38,543 nt of DNA. It comes from Symbiobacterium thermophilum (GTDB taxonomy: Bacteria; Bacillota; Sulfobacillia; UBA995). A program made the translations under genes and the position numbers. The notes under the pieces are model-generated. The model was given only the letters and a program-made list of their open reading frames with translations. It made no database searches and was not told the DNA's origin. This document shows, piece by piece, positions 28,963 to 38,543 of the stretch (positions are counted from its first letter, which is position 1; every line of letters starts with the position of its first letter). The DNA is taken from NCBI GenBank assembly GCA_020725145.1, contig DYFO01000019.1:1-38543 (forward strand). The letters are read 5' to 3'.

Positions 28963-29315
28963 CCCGGACTGCAAAGGACGCCGAGCGTGCGGCCGCCCAG
29001 GACGTGGAGGTGGAGGTGCCCGACCGTCTGGCCGCCTTCCTCGCCCACGTTGATCACCACGCGGTACCCGGCCGGAGCCAGACTGCGACCCAGTCGCGCG
29101 GCCACCCGCAGCAGCCCGGCCATAAGCTCGGCGTCGCCTTCCTCCAACTCCCCCAGGTTGCTCACGTGGCGCCGCGGCACCACCAGCACGTGAACCGGCG
29201 CCACCGGGTGAATGTCCCGGAAGGCGACCACCGCTTCGTCCTGGTACACCCGGTCGCTCGGCAGCTCGCCGGCGACGACGCGGCAGAAGATACACTCCTG
29301 CGCCAAGCGCTTCAC
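28959..29315 (-). CDS. HIT family nucleotide-binding protein
   Basis: This small histidine-triad hydrolase/transferase of the HinT type acts on nucleoside phosphoramidates or adenylates. The N-terminus has CIFCRVVAGELPSDRVYQDE, and the catalytic triad is in GGQTVGHLHLHVLGG. GTG 29315 (118 aa, MKRLAQECIFC) is preferred over the track's TTG 29357, as AGGGG lies 9 nt upstream and the length then fits HinT; TTG 29306 is another candidate. It follows the amidohydrolase by 80 nt. Its stop is embedded in the rpsU -35 box. Confidence 0.93.
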   Translation of the reverse strand: MKRLAQECIFCRVVAGELPSDRVYQDEAVVAFRDIHPVAPVHVLVVPRRHVSNLGELEEGDAELMAGLLRVAARLGRSLAPAGYRVVINVGEEGGQTVGHLHLHVLGGRTLGVLCSPG

Positions 29316-29395
29316 CCCCGGCCGCCCCTGGTGGAGATCATTTGCCGACGGTGTCAAATTATTCTACACCGGGCTTCGATTACCTCCCCTCGTGT

Positions 29396-30982
29396 TCACG
29401 GCAGTTCGCCATGCACCGGCCTGCCCTCCACCAGCGTCGCCGTCACCTGCGCCTCCAGCAGCCACTCGGGCGGCCCGCGCAGGATATCGTGCGACAGCAC
29501 GACCAGGTCGGCCGGCGCACCCGGCGCCAGGGTTCCCCTCCGCCCCTCCTCGCCCGCCGCGTAGGCGGCCGCACGGGTGAAACCCTCCAAGGCCTCGCGC
29601 ACACCGATGCACTCTTCGGGGTACCAGGGAGGCACCTCGGGCTCGTCTTCGCGCTTGCGGGTGACCGCGGCGTACATCCCCCGCAGTGGGTCCAGAGGTT
29701 CCACCGGCGCATCCGAGCCCATCGCCAGCACCGCCCCGGCGTCCAGCAGTGAACGAAAGGGGTAGGCCCGCCGCGCCCGCCTGCCCCAGTGGCGGTCGGC
29801 GAGGTAACGGTCCGAGGTGGCGTGGATGGGCTGCACGGAGGCTACCACTCCCAGCCGGGCGAAACGGGCAACGTCGTCGGGATGCAGACACTGGGCGTGC
29901 TCCACGCGGTGGCGGAGGCCGCGGCGGCGGCTGGCCTCCAGGTGCTCCTCGAACACGTCCAGGCACACGCGGTTGGCGCGGTCGCCGATGGCGTGGACGG
30001 CGCAGGGCCAACCCGCCTCCACCGCCGCCCGCACGCGGGCGGACAGCTCCGCCCGCTCCATCACCGGCACGCCGCGGTAGTCCTCCTCTCCCTCGTACGG
30101 CTCCAGCATGTCGGCGGTGCGCTGTCCCAGCGCGCCGTCCAGAAAGAACTTGAGGTGCCCCAAGGATAACCACCGGTCGCCGAGCCCGGCCTCCAGGCCC
30201 AGCGAGGCCAGGGCCTCGAGGCGATCCTGAGGCAGCATGAAGTGCACCCGCAAGGTCAGTTCGCCCGCGCGCCGCAGGTGCTGGAAGACCCGCAGCGACT
30301 CGGCGCCTTCGGGCACGTGGACCCCGGTAAGCCCGCGCGCGTGGGCCAGCTTCAGGCCCTGTCGCACCGCGTCGGCCGCCTCCTCGATGCCGGGTGCAGG
30401 AACCAGCCGCGAGACCAGCGAGACGGCGTTTTCCAGCAAGAGTCCTGTGGGCTCGCCGTCGGCTTCCCGCTCAATGCGTCCGCCGGCAGGGTCGGGCGTG
30501 TCGCGGTCCACCCCCGCCAGGCGCAGCGCGAGGCTGTTCGCCCACAGCGCGTGGCCGTCCTTGCTCGTCAGCGCCACCGGACAGGCGGCCACATCCAGGT
30601 ACTTCCGATGCGGATGGCCGCCCCCTTGCCAGAGGTTGCGGTTCCACCCCGAACCGACCACCCAGGCGCCGGGGCGGGCGGCGGCCGCGGCGGCTACCCG
30701 CCGCCCCACCTCCTCCGGGCTGCGAGCGTCCTCGAGGCGCAGGCCGGCCAGCCCGGACGCGAAGGCGGCGAAGTGGGCGTGGCAGTCGGTGAAGCCCGGT
30801 ACCACACAGGCACCGTCCAGGTTCACCGTCCGGTACCTCCCCCGCAGGGCGGCCTCGGCTTGGGCCTGCGAGCCCGCGGCAACCACTTTGCCCCCCGCGA
30901 TGGCGAGCGCCGTTACGGGCCGATCGCACCCGGGCTCCAGGGTGTGGATGACACCTCCACGCAAGAGCAGACCCGACGTCAC
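29396..30982 (-). CDS. Amidohydrolase family protein, YtcJ-like
   Basis: This is a metal-dependent amidohydrolase (528 aa) of the YtcJ/N-substituted formamide deformylase group (amidohydrolase family 3); the substrate is unknown. Visible are VVPGFTDCHAHF (first metal ligands, around residue 68), AVHAIGDRANR, RVEHAQCLHPDD, and SDAPVEPLDPLRGMYAAV near the C-terminal metal Asp. No signal peptide is present, so it is probably cytoplasmic. The GTG start overlaps the stop of the adaptor gene (GTGA) with GGGGAGTGGGG upstream, so it is translationally coupled to an extracytoplasmic adaptor, an unusual pairing. Confidence 0.9.
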   Translation of the reverse strand: MTSGLLLRGGVIHTLEPGCDRPVTALAIAGGKVVAAGSQAQAEAALRGRYRTVNLDGACVVPGFTDCHAHFAAFASGLAGLRLEDARSPEEVGRRVAAAAAARPGAWVVGSGWNRNLWQGGGHPHRKYLDVAACPVALTSKDGHALWANSLALRLAGVDRDTPDPAGGRIEREADGEPTGLLLENAVSLVSRLVPAPGIEEAADAVRQGLKLAHARGLTGVHVPEGAESLRVFQHLRRAGELTLRVHFMLPQDRLEALASLGLEAGLGDRWLSLGHLKFFLDGALGQRTADMLEPYEGEEDYRGVPVMERAELSARVRAAVEAGWPCAVHAIGDRANRVCLDVFEEHLEASRRRGLRHRVEHAQCLHPDDVARFARLGVVASVQPIHATSDRYLADRHWGRRARRAYPFRSLLDAGAVLAMGSDAPVEPLDPLRGMYAAVTRKREDEPEVPPWYPEECIGVREALEGFTRAAAYAAGEEGRRGTLAPGAPADLVVLSHDILRGPPEWLLEAQVTATLVEGRPVHGELP

Positions 30983-32634
30983 CGGTCCCCACTCCCCTCC
31001 GGCCCAAGCAGCACACGTTCCCCCTCTTCGAGGCCCTCCAGGATCTCCACCCTCACCCCGTCATTGCGTCCTGCCCGGACCTGGCGAAGCACGATCCGGT
31101 CCTGGTCGTCCAGCACCCACACGTAATGCCGGCCTGCCTGCTCCCGCAATGCTTCCAGCGGGATAAGCACCTGCTCGGGGCGTGGCCTGCCCGCTATCGT
31201 CGCCCATACCCCCATCCCCGCCATGGCCCCCTCGGGCAGCGGCTCGAGCGTAGCCTCGAAGAAAGCCTCACCATCCTGGAGCACCGCCTCGGGCCACACG
31301 GCGGTGACCACCGCGGCGTACGCCCGGTCGGGCCAGGCAGCCAGCCGGACGGTCGCCGGATCCCCGGGGCGCACCCGCCCGACGTCCTCCTCGTGGATCA
31401 GGACTTTCAGTACCAGACGCGAGTAGTCGACCACCGTCGCCAGTACCTGCCCGCGATCCACCGGAGCACCCGGGGCCACCGGCACCGACACCACGCGGCC
31501 GGCCAGCGGTGAGCGGACCCCGAGCGCGGCCAGCGCGGCTCGCGCCGCCTCCAGCGCCTCCGTCCGGTCCGCCAGCTGGGCCCGGGCGTCCCGAAGCTCG
31601 CCGGTCGTTGCGGAAGGCCGCCCCGACTCCAGGGCCGCAAGCTCGGCCGTCGTCCGCTCAAGCCGGTAGCGTAGCTCAACCATCGTCAGCTCGAGCTCGG
31701 CGTTCACCAGCCGGGCAAGCGGCTGACCCGCGGTCACCCACTCGCCCTTTCTCACGTACACCTCGTCCACCACGCCCCCCGAGGCCGAGACGACCGGTGC
31801 TCGCTCCAGCGGCGCGATCTGTCCCCATGCCACCATAGCCTCGCGGTGCTCGGGATGGTAAAGTGAGCCCCGCACCGTCATGCCACCCATCACCGGGCCG
31901 GGGTTATAAAGCAGGACGGTTACCGGGTAGGCGCGGCGGGTCCCCTGCGGCACGCCGTCCCGATCCACGTCCACCACCCGGCCGAGCAGTTCGCGGCCGA
32001 GGGCTTCCACATATACCAGCATGACCAGGCCGGGCTCCACGATGGGGATGTCCTCTTCACGGACCATGAGCACGGCGTGCAGGTTCGCATCGTCGAGGAT
32101 GGTGCCCACCTCCTCCCCGGGCAGAACCTGCCGGCCGGCCTTCAGGAGCGTCCACTCCGCCAGCAGGCCGCCGCGCGGGGCGCGCAGCACGAGCTGCCGT
32201 GAGAGCTCCTCGAGCTTGGCCAGCTCCAATAGCAGGCGATCCCTCGCCAGTCGGATCGGCTCGACGTCGGCCTTCCGCTCAAGCTCCTGCAGCCGGGCCT
32301 GCGCCAGGTCGACCTCGCGCTCGAGCCGTGCGACGGCCAACCAGAGATCGGGGCAGGCCAGTTCGAGCACCGTCTGGCCGGGCACCACGTCGACTCCGAC
32401 CGCCGCCAGTACACGGCTCACGCTGCCGCTCACCGGGCTCGTGAGATCGTACCTCACCGGCGCCTTGACCCGTCCGCGGGCCTCTACGCCTGAGGTAAGC
32501 CGATCGTAGACCGCAAGCGCGGTCGGAGGGGGTTCGGGCTGGGGGGGCTGCCTGCAACCGGCCATCGCCGTCACCAGCACAAGCGCCGTGCTCAGCCAGG
32601 TCAGGGCGTGGACACCGCGTCGGCACCTTGCCAT
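30979..32634 (-). CDS. Tandem-duplicated HlyD/RND-type periplasmic adaptor, lipoprotein
   Basis: This 551-aa protein has a signal peptide ending VTAMAGC (lipobox-like), implying membrane anchoring. Two adaptor units follow. Unit 1 (about residues 50-280) has a lipoyl-like half LTSPVSGSVSRVLAAVGVDVVPGQTVLEL, a coiled-coil, the second half LRAPRGGLLAEW and a beta-barrel. Unit 2 (about 290-551) repeats this: VVSASGGVVDEVYVRKGEWVTAGQPLARL, coiled-coil, VRSPLAGRVVSVPVAPGAPVDRGQVLATV, barrel and a membrane-proximal domain. No ABC or RND pump gene is adjacent. ATG 32634 has GGGGAGATGGTGG upstream. Function is inferred only as an adaptor or scaffold. Confidence 0.82.
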   Translation of the reverse strand: MARCRRGVHALTWLSTALVLVTAMAGCRQPPQPEPPPTALAVYDRLTSGVEARGRVKAPVRYDLTSPVSGSVSRVLAAVGVDVVPGQTVLELACPDLWLAVARLEREVDLAQARLQELERKADVEPIRLARDRLLLELAKLEELSRQLVLRAPRGGLLAEWTLLKAGRQVLPGEEVGTILDDANLHAVLMVREEDIPIVEPGLVMLVYVEALGRELLGRVVDVDRDGVPQGTRRAYPVTVLLYNPGPVMGGMTVRGSLYHPEHREAMVAWGQIAPLERAPVVSASGGVVDEVYVRKGEWVTAGQPLARLVNAELELTMVELRYRLERTTAELAALESGRPSATTGELRDARAQLADRTEALEAARAALAALGVRSPLAGRVVSVPVAPGAPVDRGQVLATVVDYSRLVLKVLIHEEDVGRVRPGDPATVRLAAWPDRAYAAVVTAVWPEAVLQDGEAFFEATLEPLPEGAMAGMGVWATIAGRPRPEQVLIPLEALREQAGRHYVWVLDDQDRIVLRQVRAGRNDGVRVEILEGLEEGERVLLGPEGSGDR

Positions 32635-32742
32635 TCCACCACCATCTCCCCGTCAGCTCTCGTGCGCGAAAACGGCACCGCGTGGTTCTTTCCCGTCGGG
32701 TGCACGGCGCTTTCATTCGTTGCCGGAACGGCCAAAGCCTTC

Positions 32743-33867
32743 CTACGCGGGAGGGCGATGATGGTAGGTGGTCAGAAGTTGCGATCGGGCACGGTGGCGC
32801 TCGATCGCCAGTTCGATCAGCCGCGTGATCAGCTCGGGGTAGGGTATGCCGCTTGCCTCCCAGAGCTTGGGGTACATGCTGATGGGGGTGAAGCCGGGGA
32901 TGGTGTTGAGCTCGTTCACCACTATCCGGGAGGTCTCCACGGTCACGAAGAAGTCGACCCTGGCCATGCCCTCGGCCTCAAGGGCGACGAAGGCGGCCAC
33001 CGCCAGCCGACGCACCTCGCGGCTTATCTCCGCGGGCAGGTCGGCGGGGATGAACAGCCTTGAGGTCCCGTCCACGTACTTGGCATGGTAGTCGTAGAAC
33101 TCGCGTGAAGGCACTATCTCGCCGCAGACCGAGGCCACCGGGTCGTCGTTGCCCAGCACGCTGACCTCGATCTCCCGGCCCGGCACCGCCTCCTCGATCA
33201 GGGCCTTGCGGTCGTACCTGAGGGCCAGATCCACGGCGGCGGGCAGCGCGTCCGGGACCTTCACCTTGGTGATGCCGATGCTGGAACCCAGATTGGCCGG
33301 CTTGACGAAACAGGGATAGCCCAACCGGTCGGCCACCGCCCTCATGACCTCCTCGGGGTCGCGCTCCCACACAGGCGCCCTCACCACGAGGTGGCGGGCC
33401 ACCGGAATGCCCGCATGGGTCAGCAAGGCCTTCTGCACCGCCTTGTCCATCCCCAAGGCCGAGCCCAGCACGCCCGCCCCCACATAGGGCAAGTTGGCCA
33501 GCTCCAGCAATCCCTGTACGGTGCCGTCTTCGCCGAAGGTACCGTGGAGCACGGGGAATACCACGTCCAGCGGTTCGGGTCCGACGGGCGGGGGCCCGGT
33601 GCCTTCCATGGGAACCAGTCCCTGCTGCTGAGGATCGGCCACGAGGGTCACCGGAATGCCGTCCAGGCAGGTAGTGCCCGCCTCCAGCGCCCGCAATGCA
33701 TCCTTCGCCAGTAGCCAACGCCCTTCGCGGGTGATGGCTATGGGCACCGGTTCAAAGCGTGTTGTGTCGATGGCGCGCAGGATCGAGCGCGCGGAGATCA
33801 GGGAAACCTCGTGCTCGCCGGAACGCCCGCCGAAGATCACCCCCACCCGCAGTCGCTTCCCTGGCAT
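32743..33867 (-). CDS. ddl: D-alanine--D-alanine ligase
   Basis: Ddl makes the D-Ala-D-Ala dipeptide for peptidoglycan by ATP-dependent ligation. The 374-aa ATP-grasp enzyme has VGVIFGGRSGEHEVSLISA at the N-terminus, HGTFGEDGTVQGLLEL, KPANLGSSIGITKV, and the omega-loop FYDYHAKYVDGTSRLFIPADL. The tyrosine there is typical of D-Ala- rather than D-Lac-specific enzymes. The metal-site NELNTIPGFTPISMYPKLW closes it. The ATG has GGGGAAG about 8 nt upstream, 19 nt after mtaB. Its position inside the heat-shock/ribosome cluster is not the Bacillus arrangement. Confidence 0.96.
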   Translation of the reverse strand: MPGKRLRVGVIFGGRSGEHEVSLISARSILRAIDTTRFEPVPIAITREGRWLLAKDALRALEAGTTCLDGIPVTLVADPQQQGLVPMEGTGPPPVGPEPLDVVFPVLHGTFGEDGTVQGLLELANLPYVGAGVLGSALGMDKAVQKALLTHAGIPVARHLVVRAPVWERDPEEVMRAVADRLGYPCFVKPANLGSSIGITKVKVPDALPAAVDLALRYDRKALIEEAVPGREIEVSVLGNDDPVASVCGEIVPSREFYDYHAKYVDGTSRLFIPADLPAEISREVRRLAVAAFVALEAEGMARVDFFVTVETSRIVVNELNTIPGFTPISMYPKLWEASGIPYPELITRLIELAIERHRARSQLLTTYHHRPPA

Positions 33868-35196
33868 CTTGTAGGCTTCCCCCCGGTTACCCTATTCTGT
33901 GTCGATCCGACACATCCCTGGCTTCGCCGACGATCTCACCCCAGGTACGTCCACCTTCCAGATGGGTCACCCGCACCGGGACGAACCTGCCCCGCAGCGT
34001 GGGCGACCCGGAGAAGGTGACCTTGAGGTAGTTGTCGGAATGCCCTTCCAGGTTCGCTCCGGCCCTCTCCACCAGGACTTCCAGCGTCCGGCCGATGAAG
34101 CGGGCGCGGTAGGCCGTGGAAAGTTCTTCACCGATGGCCAGCAGCCGACGGGCGCGTTCGGTCCGCCGTCGCGGCAGCACCTGGTCGGGCAGGGCGGCCG
34201 CCGCCGTACCCGTGCGGGGCGAGTAGCGAAAGACGTGCAGACGGGCCGGTCCAAGCTCGCGAACCAGATTGCAGGTCGCCGCGAAGTCCTCGTCGCTCTC
34301 CCCGGGGAAACCCACGAGAACGTCGGTGGTCACCGCGAGGTCGGGAAGTCTTCGGCCGAGCTCCCTGACTGCCGCCAGGTACGCCTCGGGGGTGTAGCGC
34401 CTGCCCATCGCCCGGAGCACCCGGGCACTGCCGCTTTGCAGCGGGATGGCGAGATGTCTGCACACCCGCGGCTCCTGGACCAGCAGGTCGCAAAGCCGCG
34501 GCGTCAGTTGCGTGACCTCCACGGAGCTGAGGCGAACGCGGATGCCGGGATGCGCCTTGAGGCAGGCCTCCACCGCGTCGGCCAGCTCCCGCGACGGGTC
34601 AAGATCACTTCCATATGCGCCCAGGCATATCCCTACCAGAACGATCTCCCGGTAGCCGGCCGCGGCCAGGCACGCTGCCTCTTCCCGGACTTTTGCGATC
34701 TCCCGGCTCCGGGCCGGACCCCGCGCCCTGGGAACCACGCAGTAGGTGCAGCCCAGGTTGCAGCCATCCTGAATCTTGAGCGTCGCCCGGGTGCGGCCCC
34801 TGCCGTGCCCGGCGGACAGCTCCTGGTACACGGGTCGGACGCCGTGCTCGCGCACGGCCACCAGTGGCCGCGGCCTGCCCCGCAGCGCCTCGTCCACCAG
34901 CTCGGGCAGGAGGTGCCGATCGACGGTCCCGACCACCACGTCCGCCCCGTCGGCCACCGCCGCGTCTGCCGCCACCTGGGGGTAGCAGCCGACCACCGCC
35001 ACGACCGCCCGCGGTGCCGCGGTGCGCGCCCGCCGCACCGCCCGCCGTGACCGGGCCTGGCCGCCGGCCGTGACCACGCAGGTGTTGATGACGTAGACGT
35101 CCGCCGCATCGTCCGGCTCCACGATACGGTAGCCGTGCCGGCGGAAGGACTCGCGCAACGCCTCCGTGTCGTACTGGTTTACCTTGCACCCCACCG

Positions 35197-37276
<2,080 letters not shown>

Positions 37277-37339
37277 TCATAACGGGCAGGGGCGGCGCGA
37301 GGCCACCCCCAGGAACAGGGCTGCCGAACCGCGGCGACG

Positions 37340-38374
37340 TCACCCCAACCGGCGTCGCCACAGCTCCTGGCTGAGCATTTCCCGGACCATGGACACCATA
37401 CCCACTACCCGGGCGTAGCGCATCCGTCGCGGCCCCAGGATGCCGATGCGGCCGAGCAGCTTGCCGCCAACGTAGTAGGCGGCGCTCACCAGGCTGCAGT
37501 CGTGCATGTCCGGGCAGGGATTCTCCTCGCCGATGGTCACCACCACGTCTTCAGGGTCAACGTTCAGTTCGGTCAGGAGCTCCTGGATCAGCTGCTGGCG
37601 TTCGAACACCGAGAACAGCCTGCGTATCTTGTCCACGTCGCGGAATTCGGGCTGCTTGAGTATGTTGGAGGTACCCCCGACGAAGAGGACGTCCTCCTCC
37701 TCCTGCGCCCCACCGAGCTCGATCATGCCGCGGAGGCTTTCCAGCAACCCCACGCCGCGCGGGAAGTCTACACGGGCCCGATCCAGGCCCCGCGTGGCCA
37801 CGGCGGCAAGGTCCATCCCGGCGAAAGCACCGTTGAGCGCAGATACCATTCCTTCCAGGTACTCAAGGGGCACACCCTCCGGGCGATCGACCAGCCGGGT
37901 CTGAATGAGACCCGAACCCGTCAGCAGCACGACCAGCAGGCGGTTGCCGTTGACGGGGATGACCTCCAGGCACTTGAAGGTCGCCTTCTCAAGCTGGGGC
38001 CCTACCACCAGCGAGGTATACTGGGTCATCTGTGATAAAACCCCGGCCGTGCGACGGATGAGGGCGCGGACGGGCACCGTGCGGTCGCCGCAAACCCGCC
38101 GGAGCGGCTCCAGCTCGCGCTCTCCGGGGATGCCCACCGCCATCAGGTGGTCGACGTAGTACCGGTAGCCGCGGCTGGAAGGCACGCGCCCCGCCGAGGT
38201 ATGGGGTTGCTCCACGAACCCCATCTCCTCCAGATCGGCCATCTCATTACGGATGGTGGCAGGACTGACGCCTAGTCCGTGTCGGCGGGCGATGGCACGC
38301 GAGCCCACCGGCTGCGCGGTTTCTATGTAATCCTCCACCAGTGCCTGCAAGATACGTCGCTTGCGCTCGTCCAT
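37340..38374 (-). CDS. hrcA: Heat-inducible transcription repressor HrcA
   Basis: HrcA binds the CIRCE operator and represses chaperone operons, using GroEL as a folding cofactor. The 344-aa protein has an N-terminal winged helix (RRILQALVEDYIETAQPVGSRA, VSPATIRNEMADLEEMGFVEQPHTSAGRVPS) and a C-terminal GAF-like/dimerisation part containing IGEENP. ATG 38374 is chosen over the track's ATG 38404 because GGGGGGA lies 8 nt upstream and homology starts MDERKRRIL. A perfect CIRCE lies 44 nt upstream, indicating autoregulation. Confidence 0.97.
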   Translation of the reverse strand: MDERKRRILQALVEDYIETAQPVGSRAIARRHGLGVSPATIRNEMADLEEMGFVEQPHTSAGRVPSSRGYRYYVDHLMAVGIPGERELEPLRRVCGDRTVPVRALIRRTAGVLSQMTQYTSLVVGPQLEKATFKCLEVIPVNGNRLLVVLLTGSGLIQTRLVDRPEGVPLEYLEGMVSALNGAFAGMDLAAVATRGLDRARVDFPRGVGLLESLRGMIELGGAQEEEDVLFVGGTSNILKQPEFRDVDKIRRLFSVFERQQLIQELLTELNVDPEDVVVTIGEENPCPDMHDCSLVSAAYYVGGKLLGRIGILGPRRMRYARVVGMVSMVREMLSQELWRRRLG

Positions 38375-38417
38375 GGATGTTCCCCCCTGCGCCAGGGGAC
38401 GCACGCCTGAGGGATGC

Positions 38418-38444
38418 TTAGCACTCCAGGCGCGAGAGTGCTAA
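38418..38444 (-). promoter_or_regulatory. CIRCE operator (HrcA binding site)
   Basis: TTAGCACTC-N9-GAGTGCTAA is a perfect 9-bp inverted repeat identical to the CIRCE consensus. It lies between the -10 box and the hrcA start, within the predicted 5' untranslated region, the usual position for HrcA repression. This is the only CIRCE seen in the window. Confidence 0.98.
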
Positions 38445-38455
38445 GCGTCGATCTT

Positions 38456-38485
38456 AAGATAGCACCCGTTTCGACTGGCTGTCAA
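38456..38485 (-). promoter_or_regulatory. Sigma-A promoter of hrcA
   Basis: The minus strand has a perfect TTGACA (38480-38485), an 18-nt spacer and TATCTT (38456-38461). The predicted start is near 38449, just upstream of the CIRCE element, so HrcA binding would block it. No coding sequence is seen in the last 58 nt of the window beyond it. Confidence 0.88.
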
Positions 38486-38543
38486 GGTGCCGCGATCACT
38501 CAGCTAAAATGTAGCCGAAGGGACATTGGCTCACTCAGACAAA

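Noticed and set aside
29365-29371. TAGAAT box upstream of the HIT gene
   Set aside because: No acceptable -35 lies 16-18 nt upstream. The nearby TTGACA is downstream of it and has no -10 of its own.

Overview
The window is a high-GC bacterial chromosome segment. It closely follows the gene order of the Bacillota macromolecular-synthesis and sporulation-era cluster (in Bacillus: hrcA-grpE-dnaK-dnaJ-prmA-rsmE-mtaB-rpsU-yqeY-yqfC-yqfD-phoH-pgpH-ybeY-dgkA-cdd-era-recO-glyQS-yqfL-dnaG-sigA). YqfC and YqfD point to an endospore-forming lineage. The GC content, the many GTG and TTG starts, and the PPDK and TAXI-TRAP genes suggest a GC-rich, possibly thermophilic clostridial or deep-branching Bacillota. 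No species is assigned.

Layout. Positions 1-241 hold nothing I recognise except a hairpin. Positions 242-752 carry four minus-strand tRNA genes (Asn, Met, Glu, Val) with three sigma-A-like promoters. Positions 872-4403 (plus) are a TAXI-type TRAP operon: binding protein, DUF1850 protein, fused permease. On the minus strand rpoD, a decayed TnpB remnant, dnaG and dgt follow. Positions 9018-10847 (plus) hold a C-terminal scrap of a cysteine-desulfurase-like gene and a sodium symporter with a disturbed 5' end. Positions 10828-17705 (minus) form glyQ-glyS-PPSR-ppdK behind a glycine T-box. A divergent MNT/HEPN pair sits at 17735-18787. From 18784 to the right end all genes are on the minus strand: hrcA (with a perfect CIRCE element and promoter), dnaJ, prmA, mtaB, ddl, a double-adaptor lipoprotein, an amidohydrolase, HIT, rpsU, yqeY, yqfC, yqfD, phoH, pgpH, ybeY, dgkA, DUF502, DUF3048, cdd, era, recO.

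How it works together. The long minus-strand array links heat-shock control, ribosome and tRNA maturation, c-di-AMP turnover, envelope lipid and peptidoglycan precursors and DNA repair, with heavy start/stop overlap implying translational coupling. A perfect-consensus promoter before rpsU restarts transcription in the middle. The glycine T-box probably also governs PPDK and its regulatory kinase.

Main departures from the usual order: grpE and dnaK are missing between hrcA and dnaJ; rsmE is missing between prmA and mtaB; ddl, adaptor and amidohydrolase are inserted after mtaB; DUF502 and DUF3048 sit between dgkA and cdd; the MNT/HEPN pair sits between recO and glyQ; and there are two gene remnants (TnpB, desulfurase). 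I do not see a clearly new multi-gene system. The best candidates for follow-up are the tandem-duplicated adaptor coupled to an amidohydrolase, the T-box-ppdK linkage and the MNT/HEPN pair.
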